Assembly: GCA_037903355.1 (NCBI GenBank)
Contig: JBAJFE010000026.1
Location: forward strand, 2,356,001-2,420,000
DNA: 64,000 nt
DNA from: Trichuris trichiura
Lineage: Eukaryota; Nematoda; Enoplea; Trichinellida; Trichuridae
Direction: 5' to 3'
The stretch's first letter is position 1; every line of letters begins with the position of its first letter. Made by a program: the position numbers and the translations under genes. Of this stretch, positions 54,723-64,000 are shown one piece after another. The notes beneath the pieces are model-generated. The model saw only the letters and a list, made by a program, of their open reading frames with translations, was not told where the DNA came from and did no database searches.

Positions 54723-56043
54723 ATGACCATAACCCACGAGACAGCCCTTCTTGTTAATAGAGCAAATTTCGTAATTGAATTCACGGTTGCGTCTTTTAGT
54801 AACGCTTATATTATAGAAGAATCACTGTCAGAGCTTTCGGATCACTTGCGATTATTGCGTTTGTCAAGTTTGGAAATTTTATCGAAGAAACAGCAAAGGT
54901 CCACTTATGATTCTCTCGTGGAGTTTCGCAGCGCAAGTGATCCAAAGCTTCGATTGCGAAAACCTAAGTACTCGGGGAAAAACGCCCTGCGCTCAACTGA
55001 CTCAGTAGGATCGTGTCTGCTAGTGTCTGCTATCGCTGCTTTTGAATAAATTACTTGCCTTATTAGGTAACACTATTTCAACTCGTTTTGTGCTTTCAGA
55101 TGTTAAGGGAAAAAAGCAGCCAGTTGAAGATTCTGGAATATGCAAATGTGGTGGCTGTACTTTAACAGTTGCTGGAGCTATTGTTATGTTCAGTGGGATG
55201 TGTGCTAACTATAGTTACTGGAACATTGTTTCTCCTGACAATGGCACCTTCATCCGTTGGTGGATGCCGTCTACGTGCCTTGCAATGTCCAACGAACGGT
55301 TAAAAATTCGGGACGGCATCGGCCCATCATCGCCAGTGTTGTTTGACTCTAATGGTCAGGTATTCTCTGACGTGGTTATCATCACGTCCAAACCATCTTC
55401 AACACTTGAATTACAAGTAGTTCCCGGTACGAATGGGCTTGAAAGGAACAATGAAATTATTGCCAAAGAAGATGAAAATGGTTTACTCAATGTATGCGTT
55501 TTTCACTATTCCTTTGTACGCGCTGATCGCTTGAAAAATTATTTGACTGGCGAAAAATGGATTCACCTTGGTATCACAGCAGCAGTATCAGGAGTTGCGC
55601 TTATTGGTCTTTCCCTGATAATTCTTCTCTGCATGCGTCAGAAAATTGAAAAGTTATGCTGTTCACTTGCTGGAACTAAAGAAAAGAAAAGCTTAATGGA
55701 CGTGTCCATATACAAGGTTGCACTGTTGCAATCGACTCACTGCGGTGGCGAAAATGTTCACAATTCAGACAGTGTTCCTGCAGACATGATGAATTCGACG
55801 CGAACACAAGTAACTCAGGTGAGTATTGATGACACAAAGGATAACGAAGATGCTCTTATTAACTCGAACCGTGTTGCAATATCGTCCATAAAACGGACAG
55901 ATTCAGCATCTCAAGCCAGTTTCATTGAAAATGAACAGGAATTTGAGTACGATTATTATGATGCTCCTGTCATCGGTTCAATACTGAACCCTCTACAACC
56001 GTGGGAATTGATTGATAGTGAATTTGATCTTTCCACCGAGTGA
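54723..56043 (+). CDS. Two-pass membrane protein, unidentified
   Basis: Two exons (54723-55014 and 55100-56043) fit in phase to about 411 residues. The second is a 300-plus-codon open frame with clear protein character. Layout: a polar N-terminal region of about 110 residues; a Cys cluster (CKCGGC) leading into a hydrophobic segment at about 117-138 (TLTVAGAIVMFSGMCA); an extracellular or luminal loop of about 110 residues with glycosylation sites (NYS, DNGT); a second hydrophobic segment at about 252-275 (LGITAAVSGVALIGLSLIIL); and a 135-residue tail rich in Ser, Asp and Asn that ends in the acidic-aromatic FEYDYYDAPVIGSILNP and WELIDSEFDLSTE. Two-pass proteins such as TMEM200 have a similar outline but I see no firm match. 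The start and first donor are the least certain parts. AATAAA lies at 56338. Confidence 0.62.
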
Positions 56044-57225
56044 AATGAGAATGATAAGCCTGTGAACAAACCGCAGCTGCCAGTTGAAGAGGCTTATTGA
56101 TGCTTCACGCCTGCTTGCTATTCATTACAAACTGGGTAATAACATGCAGTGACACTGAAAATCAACTTTTTTATTGCGCATGAATCATGGCCTCTCGCGC
56201 ACGTGTGAAAATCATTTAATGCAATCTTTTATTCATACATTGGAGTTTTCGGTGTTTAACTCTGAAGGCAGTTGGATGATTTATCTCTGTTCCCTACGGG
56301 TGAATTGCGCTTGTACGTTTTTATGCTTTACTTTATCAATAAAAAAAATTCTTCCTTTGTTTTTGGCGCTGCAAAGTTCATTTGATCAAGTGACAAACCT
56401 GTGGCCTACTTTAAAAGGACACTGTATTGCAGCCGTAGGCAAAATGTGCGAGAAGAAGTGTTCCCCAGTGGGAGATTCGTTCAAGTGAAATTGATTGAAT
56501 GACCTTTTCCTCAAGACTTACAACATTTTGTTGCAACAATCGTTGCTCAATCATTCAGTGTGAGCTAACATTTCTAAAGCTTCCGGTTATTGAAAGATAC
56601 CTTTGTACGGAATTCAATTTACTGGAAAAAAAGTCATAGTACTAAGATGAAATTTCCGCATTTCATACTGCAAAAGTTGTTGTTGCTTTAAGGTTCAGGC
56701 CACAATTCGAGAGTGTTCCGAAAACACAGCATTACCATCGATTTCATTCTTCAAGAATAATCAAACTTTTAAGTTAAAGTAGTGCTATCGTTTGACAAAA
56801 TAATAGGCGCAGAAAAACTAGCTTTGCTAATAAACGTGGTGAAATGCTGTACTGTTTTTGCTTAGCGAATTTTTGTCCTTTCAACCTTAAAGTCAACCTT
56901 TCTTAAAAGTCGTACAACGATCACTTCTAAAGTGAAGTGAACTTTTCTTGACTTACAAACCATGGCCTGACTCGCAAAGCTAACAGATTCTGACTCCGAC
57001 TTTATTTAGAGTTTCACAATTTGGCTAGAACGCAAAAGTTGACAATGGGTTGATTAGTCACCGCAACACACTATCCTTCAGGGGTACGGTGCAATTGGAA
57101 CCAACTTATCAAAATGTGCTGTTTGATGACTGTAGTAGAGGTCGTGTTGCCGCTTGCTTGTCGTTTTTGATCCGTGTGTGCAAACATTTCATTCTACTCG
57201 CCGCAAGTTTGCAGACTTTGTCGAG
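56044..57225. other. Spacer between the two-pass protein gene and Discs large
   Basis: About 1.2 kb without a supported exon. It contains the probable 3' end of the upstream gene (AATAAA at 56338) and the presumed promoter or 5' untranslated region of the Discs-large gene. The ORF at 56174-56488 has no recognisable family. Confidence 0.45.
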
Positions 57226-60200
57226 ATGCCGGTCAGAAAGCAGGGTAATTGTATTTGCGTTTATAATAGTCTCTTTAAAAGTTGTTTTCTGCACGTCTCG
57301 CTTGTTGTAACGTTCACTTGAGTTTTGATGGATGCCTTTTTATTTACTTTGCCCTTCAATTTCTAGGAAAACAGCTCTTGTTGACATTTTTTCAATTTTT
57401 CCATTGCCTTCATTCTAAGTCTTTTTCTTTGTTCCGATGGACATTTCCTGCTTTAGTAAAACTCTGTTGGCTTACCGACGTTGCATAAGCTAATTTGTTA
57501 CGGCATTAAATTGTCATGCATGTTTTATAGAAGCGCATCGTGCTCTGGAGGAAGTGGAAGAGTATCACAAGCGTTTGATACGAATTGAGGATCGTCCACT
57601 TCGCGAAGCGATTGAGCGTGTGATAAATATTTTCAAAAATCGTCTTTTTCTAGCATTACTTGGTAAGTTGTGTTGCCTCCTTTTTCTAGCCTCCGTTCCC
57701 TGTCTAATATTATATGCTTATGATTCATCTGCGTCGTTTTACCTTTCAATTACGAAACATCTTACTGAGTTTACTTTTGTTAGAGTTTAAAGACAACGGT
57801 TTATTTGTTTCATTGGTTTAAACTTGCACTAAAAATTATGGACACTCGAAACCTACATTGGCACGCGTCGTTAACTTTGTTTGTCTCGTCGACTTCGCTG
57901 TCCAGCGTTCCGTTTCGTTGGTCAAACGTCGGCCGGGCGGGTGACCCCGAATGCGTCTTTCCCATTGAGGTCACATAGTATTTAGGTCGTGGATAGCTTC
58001 CTACCTAGTTGACACGGCGCAACCGTTTGCTTACTCTTCGGATGAGCCAGAAACTTTTCAGACACCCAAACTACTGAGATCGTTGCTGAAAATCATCATG
58101 TTATTTTTCTATTGGTAAAAGATGTAAATGTCACCGTGTTGATGTTGTTTTCTCTGAGAAAAGAATGAATGAATTTAGTTTAAGGTAGAATTTTCATAAG
58201 GGAAATCTGCTTTGATCGGCTCGCTAACCAAGACAAGTTTCTGTCGTTGCATTCCTCCTCATAGTAAACTAGTTATTGCCGGTGCCAAAGTGGCTTGAAT
58301 TCAGGTCAGCTTATTGCATTCTCGAAGGAGGCAGTGGCAATTTCTCTTTGCCTTTCGCAACTTGATATCAAGTGTAAACAATGACTGTTGTCCACAGCGT
58401 GATTAAGTTAAGGTAGTCTCTGCCTGTTGGCGTCATTTTCAGGTTCCATAATTATGATTATCGATTGTGACCGCTGAACAATCCATTAGCTCTGGTCACT
58501 TACGTAGTTCGACAGCTTTGCTCATCGTGTCAACTGTTTGTTGGTCGACTTAAAGTCTTGCCGTTAATCTAACGTAGATATTAACGCAAGCCTTTCTTTT
58601 TTGAGTTACTACGGTAGGTAGTTAAGCCGGGTAAAACAAGTGCGAAGGTGAAAATCGCATCCCGTATCTTTTCCCGTCACATCAGGAAATGCGCAATTAT
58701 TTCTCCTGTCTCGTATCTTTGATATTGTGTAAACGCAAACTGTCAAGGACAAATATAACTACCATAAACTTTTGTCGTCGTCCCACATTGCCATTCACTG
58801 TTACAGCGTTATGTTCAATGTGAAGTACTGCTATTGCAGGACTCGTCTTCTCATTGCGTGCATAGTGTCGCTGAATTTGAAGCGGTCAAATTTGGTCATT
58901 TTGAAGTGCCTCTGTTTTATCCATCAATGTTCTGCTGGAAGTGCATGGAAATGACGCTTATGACTAGTCAATTTTATGTTGTAAGGACGAGCGTTCAAAA
59001 AAAAATTATTGATTTTCTGGATAATCTTAAAACGCATCTTCTCAAGCGCCATTTTGACGGATTTTTATAGCCAAATGTAATTAATCAATTTTAACTTCAG
59101 CCTTCATCTATTCTTCACATCATAACCAGGCATGTATTTATTATTTCCTGTATACGGGTTCATATGCTACCGTGGTGAAAAATTTAGTTTTAATGCGTGC
59201 ATTGCTAATAGGCTTCAAATATGATGCGACAAAATTCGCACAGTAATGCTCAGCGGGACAAAATTTTTTGCAGTGCCGTTTGCCCTCAGATGGCTATCTT
59301 CAAGATGAGACCGCAGATTACGCTTGGACAACGAACATATACACCAGCTGGGATAAGATGATGGTTTTGTAGAGATGATAAGCAACAATGTTCGCACCTT
59401 TATATTTAAAGGGGAGCTGTTGAGCTAAATAGCATCAGTAAGTGGTTTCCCTTGAGTCAAATTTATCAAACCGATTTACATCGCTCGGTATTTGATCATT
59501 GTCTCGAAGAGATTTCATTCCATTTGTTTTTCTGCAGACTGTTCGTTGACGAGCCTGGTGAATCTATATCTTTTACCCAGAAGTTGATTTACTTGTTTTT
59601 ACGTAAGCGCCGATGAGTAATGAAACCGTTACAGTGTTTCGACTGAATTTCTTCCTTCTATTAATAAGTATTATTATTTGCCTCTGATTCAACAATTCGT
59701 GCATTTATTATTACTCTGCACGCAGTTGTCTGCTATTTATCTTACGCGGTTTTCGCTTTACAATGTGTCAAAGCTGCTTTTATTAATGCAGTAACAGATT
59801 GGCTTTCTCTATTCCAGCAATTGCGTAAAAATATTTTCAACAATAGCACCGTTTGGTTAACCGCCCATTGGTGCAGTTATTTGTTAATGAAAGTTTTCGC
59901 TGAAATGCTACCGCCTAATTGCCAATGACTTCTTTTTGTTTGATGATCAATTATTGAAAAGTGACCGTAAATATTTGTTGAAAAGTTCAGCGTGTCTGAA
60001 GTTTAGTACCGTATATGAATACAGTTCTGTTAACTTCCACTTTTGCTACCGTAATCTTATGCGATTGGTTGCTATTGTTCGTTGCGATGACGACCGGCCA
60101 AAAGCGTGCTCCACCTTGGCCTACCTGCAGCTGAGTCAATTGTTGTTGTTCAGTGGACGAGCAGAGTTTCCATTATCGAAAGACAGATCAATAATGTTTT

Positions 60201-63200
60201 GACGGCAAACCACTTTAACGACGATGAGGAGCAGACAGGCAAAGAAAGCATTCTGTGCCGAACATGCAATGGCTGAAGCGATCATTTTTATAATTCACTC
60301 CTCGCTTTAATGTATATTAGTAGTGTATTCTCTAAAGAAAGCTTTGATGGAAATGAACCATGTAACTAACGCAAAGAGATAATGCTACGTTTTCATTGCA
60401 TTATTGTTTTATTCTAGCAGTCGTGTGACCCGCACTCATACAATAGTCATTATTCATTTGAGCGCACACTCAGATTATAGTAGGAGAAACCATGCGTCCT
60501 TCGTAATTGACAAGGTTTGTTTGATGCAAACTTTGATTTCTAACTGCTTAATGGAAAGACAATTCATCCATTTATATGTTTCTTTAATAGTGGCTGCTTA
60601 GCCCTGACAAAATGAGTTCATTTTCTGTCTAAGTTTCTTGGACTGCTTGCTTGCCATAGCGTTGTGAAAAAGTGACACCGCCACCCTGTCTTTGAGATTT
60701 TTTATGCCTCTGTAATCTGCAATAAAATGTTGTACTGTTAACTTAATAGTGAAGTACCAACACATGTATTTCGCTGAGGACGGAACAATTATAGTCCCGA
60801 AAGTTCCAAGAAAAGCGCTGTTAATAAACAAATGAGTATCCGTAATCATTTTTTTTACTGATACTCCGTTAATATTAAGCAGCAATAAGGTTACTGCGTC
60901 GTAGCTTATGTCTCTGTTTCTAAGCAGCGTGTTTCTGAACAGCATTGAATGAAATTTGTTAAAATGAAGCAAAAAACGCTGTCGCGAGATTTTAGTATGA
61001 CTACCTTATATTTATAATAGACAGCAAGAAACAATGAATTTTAGAGTTCTTTAGCAACGCTGTACCGCCTTTGAATTGTTGGTATGTTACTATGTTTGAA
61101 GTGTTTTTGCTTAATTTCAGAGATTCAAGAATTCTATGATGATACGTTGATGAACGAAGATAAGTCACTTATTCAAAAGACCGTTGAGACCAATTTGATC
61201 GCTGATCGATGGGAACTCAACCCGCCTATGCTGAGTCCAAATGCCGCATTCGATGGAAGCAAAAAGGTAAAGTGCCCAGTTGGATATGTGTTTTTGCCTT
61301 AATTGACTTTTCGTTTACCGGTCGTACTTTTTTAAGCCTGATCAATATGCGTACTTTGTTGATGCCTATAAGAAAAGTACTACTCCGACCAGCAGTGCCT
61401 TGTCCTCTTATCATAGCGAAACGTACAAAGTGGCTACTACTCAATCGTTTGAACACTGTCGTTCAACGTTGGCTGAAATACCCGCTCAGAGCCCTCTGTA
61501 TACCTCTGCACCAACGTTTCGTCAGAAAACGCCATTGACCACGACGGCTACATCGGTAGAATATTTGAATGCGGCAATAGCATTTTAGTCGCTCTTTTGA
61601 TTTTTCGTTGAAACTTCTAGACATCCCACCCGTGGATAGATCTAGAGCCGTCCTTTAGTCGGGATGCGTCTCTCCCGGAAGGCCATTTCGTACTTAATTC
61701 ACTTTCCAAGTAAAACCGCCATGAAAAAGTGTTTTGATTTTTTAGACCAACGGTGGGGGAGACGACCATTGGGAATATGATGACATAGTCCTGGAGAAGG
61801 GCACCGCTGGACTTGGATTCAGTATTTCCGGCGGTCGAGACAATCCACATGTTGGAAACGATCCGAGCATATATGTTACAAAGGTTATTCCCGGCGGCGC
61901 GGCGGCCGCTGATGGAAGACTACGAAAGGATGATATTATCTTGCGAGTAAATAGCACGGACACTACGGATGTGTTCCATAGCGTCGCTGTCGAAGCTCTG
62001 AAGCGTGCTGGCAACGTTGTCAAACTGGTAAATGATAATAAGTTGAAAACATTCGTTTTTTGTTATTATAATGTCGTAGCATATTCGCCGAAGAGTTCGT
62101 GACTCCGAAAGCCATTTGCACGGTCCTTCATTCTCCTCTAGAATTGAACGTATTGAACTGCAGAAAGGAAATAAAGGTAAATTTATTGAAGTGCAGATGA
62201 ATTATTTCTGAAAAGAAACATTCGACTAACGCTTCATTAAGGACTTGGCTTCAGTATTGCCGGTGGCGTAGGCAACGAGCACGTTCCTAACGATTCCGGT
62301 ATTTACGTGACAAAAATTATTGATGGTGGTGCAGCTCAGGTTGATGGACGGTTGCAAGTTGGGGATAAATTATTAGCAGTTGGAAATTGTGGACTCGAAA
62401 ATGTCGCTCATGAGACCGCTGTAGCAGCGCTGAAAGCAACTGCAGATCGTGTTGTCCTTTTGGTACAAAAGCAAATCCCGTCAGGAACAATGGCAGACGT
62501 ATCAGGCACTTCTTTGGAAACTGTAGCTCTACCCGAGCACTCGTACCTTGCTCATGGAAACCGCGAAAATGTGAATGGCCTTTCTCCAATGCAAAGTAGT
62601 TTCGCTGACGGCAGCAGTACTTTAATGTCCCGTCAGCAGGAAATGCGTCGTGCCATGGGGACGGATGGGATTTCGTACGCTTCAAGTTTTGCTCCATATC
62701 AAATGCCAGATCCAACCGCTGATGGCCGTTCATTTAGTGGTAGTCAGACAGTTGAATATCCCGCTCCATCGGCGGAAATTATTAGGTAATCATCATTGTT
62801 GAAAAAAATTAATTTTTCGATTGAATTTACTTGTAGTCGGTCACCAAGAAGAATCTCTTTGAACAAAGGGCCGTCTGGATTGGGTTTCAATATTGTTGGA
62901 GGAGAAGACGGTGAAGGCATATACATATCTTACATTTTGCCTGGCGGAGTAGCCGACGTTAGTGGTTTGCTACGCAAAGGCGATCAGTTGTTGGAAGTAA
63001 GTGTTCATCATCATTGAGTCTGTAAAGTTTGTTACGTAATAACTCTGCTTCAGGTAAATGGCATTGATTTGCGAAATGCTACTCACGAAGAAGCGGCTGC
63101 TGCGTTGAAAAGTGGTGGCCAAAAGATTTACATGCTTGCAGCCTACAGACCTGAAGATTACTGCCGTTTTGAAGCAAAAATCGAAGAACTTCGAAACGTT

Positions 63201-64000
63201 ATGATTGATCAGAGTTCGCCTCAACCTCGGCGAGAGTTGTTTGTTAGGTAACAATGATTGAATGGTCATTCTAACTGCTTAACTTGAACTCTTTTTGCCT
63301 TAAGAGCTTTGTTCGACTATGATCCAACAAAGGACAGCGGTTTGCCTAGCCGCGGTTTGGCTTTCAATTATGGTGACATTCTTCACGTTACAAATGCATG
63401 CGACGATGAGTGGTGGCAAGCTAGAAAACGATTGAGAGATGGTACCGAGGACAGTGTTGGAATTATACCAAGCAAGAAAAGGTAATTGATCATTCCTGAT
63501 TGGATCCTCTAACGTAATAAACACTACCGAGGAGGGAAAACTCTGTTAAAGACAAACTTTCTTTACTGTTCAATGGGTTATATCATGATAACTGCGATAA
63601 ATATTGCTTTCGTTAATAGAACTACATTGTCAGTATTGAAAGTTTTAATTTCGTTCCGTTGAAGGGTTGAAAAACGGGAACGATCCCGCAGGAAACAAGT
63701 GAACTTCGGCAGCAGCCGTCAGCCGAGCATTTCGGAAAAGGTTTTTTTTTCACCCTTAAGTATTGTCTGAAAGCTGCTTTACGTGTTCTCGTTCAAGCAT
63801 TTCGGTTCCAAGAAGCAGCTTTCTTTGTCGAGAAAATTTCCATTCATGAAAAGCAAAGAGCGTCTTCAGGAAGAAATAGAGAACGAACGCCTGGATGATT
63901 ATATTCTATCCTATCTTCCTGTTGAACAGCAATATTGTATTTTTTTTACTGCTTAACTTTTATTGATAACTTTTATGGTTGCGTTATTTTCTAGTGAATT
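57226..64000 (+). CDS. DLG1: Discs large (DLG) MAGUK scaffold, 3' end outside the window
   Basis: DLG is a membrane-associated scaffold controlling epithelial junctions, polarity and synapses. Thirteen exons are visible (57226-57244, 57531-57662, 61121-61266, 61337-61555, 61746-62027, 62080-62176, 62242-62785, 62837-62996, 63054-63247, 63305-63481, 63665-63740, 63813-63936, 63995 onward), all in phase. Domains: MPVRKQ start and L27 ([20 protein letters not shown] then [13 protein letters not shown]); a Ser/Thr-rich linker; PDZ1 (about 178-265, GLGFSISGG); PDZ2 (288-373, GLGFSIAGG); a linker; PDZ3 (about 482-565, GLGFNIVGG); SH3 (about 599-656, [19 protein letters not shown]); the hook with [15 protein letters not shown]; then [13 protein letters not shown] leading into the guanylate-kinase-like domain, which is beyond the window. 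Carboxylate-binding loops (GLGF) are intact in all three PDZ domains. Intron 2, inside the L27 region, is 3.46 kb. Confidence 0.97.
57663..61120. other. Long second intron of Discs large
   Basis: This 3.46-kb intron separates the two L27 exons. I looked for a nested gene, as found in other long introns here, and saw none. The longest ORF (60598-60972, minus, 124 codons with a TTG start) has no recognisable family and no ATG in a sensible place. A short G+C-rich patch lies near 57900-57960 (GTCGGCCGGGCGGGTGACCC). Alternative first exons or enhancers could be present but are not visible. Confidence 0.5.

Noticed and set aside
57900..57960. G+C-rich patch in Discs-large intron 2 as a possible structured RNA
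   Set aside because: No convincing stems, no B box and no second copy in the window.
60598..60972. 124-codon minus-strand ORF in Discs-large intron 2
   Set aside because: Starts at TTG, no sensible ATG and no recognisable motif; unlike the two real nested genes in this window.

Overview
The window reads as a nematode nuclear genome. Evidence: a nematode-type profilin, many GT-AG introns of about 30-60 bases, frequent pyrimidine-AG acceptors just upstream of start codons (compatible with spliced-leader trans-splicing), and A+T-rich spacers. A basal (Dorylaimia/Trichinellida-like) worm is my best guess, but I cannot prove the species or clade. There is no bacterial or organelle sequence.

Layout, left to right. 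1-5.6 kb: a two-LIM-domain gene on the minus strand in otherwise featureless DNA. 5.6-13 kb: a 90-codon ORF interrupted by an in-frame TGA lies 65 bases before a profilin gene; profilin's first intron holds a complete single-exon ABCG transporter. 13-25.7 kb: a gene-poor stretch with two copies of a palindromic repeat family, one further foldback and a short gene for a tachykinin-type neuropeptide precursor (three FFGxR-Gly repeats). 25.7-38.4 kb: TRAPPC3 (minus) diverges from a 13-exon, two-BTB gene resembling BTBD8, whose second intron contains a complete intronless alpha-catenin; a minus-strand RAMA-domain gene follows, with a third palindromic element in its intron. 40-48.5 kb: WDR46 (12 exons) and STEEP1 (6 exons) lie 135 bases apart on the plus strand, and STEEP1's 4.3-kb intron holds a dead Tigger/pogo transposon. 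50-56 kb: two unidentified plus-strand genes, one for a secreted 447-residue protein and one for a two-pass membrane protein. 57.2-64 kb: a Discs-large MAGUK gene (L27, three PDZ, SH3, start of the guanylate-kinase part), cut by the window end.

The genes do not form one pathway. Several serve cell architecture (profilin, alpha-catenin, Discs large, perhaps the LIM protein), two serve ER/Golgi traffic (TRAPPC3, STEEP1) and one serves ribosome assembly (WDR46). The most notable points are the arthropod-like tachykinin precursor in a nematode-like genome, the two long intronless genes nested in introns of unrelated host genes, the palindromic element family and the in-frame TGA ORF before profilin. 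Exon structures were derived by hand from splice signals, reading phase and remembered family sequences; no database search was possible.
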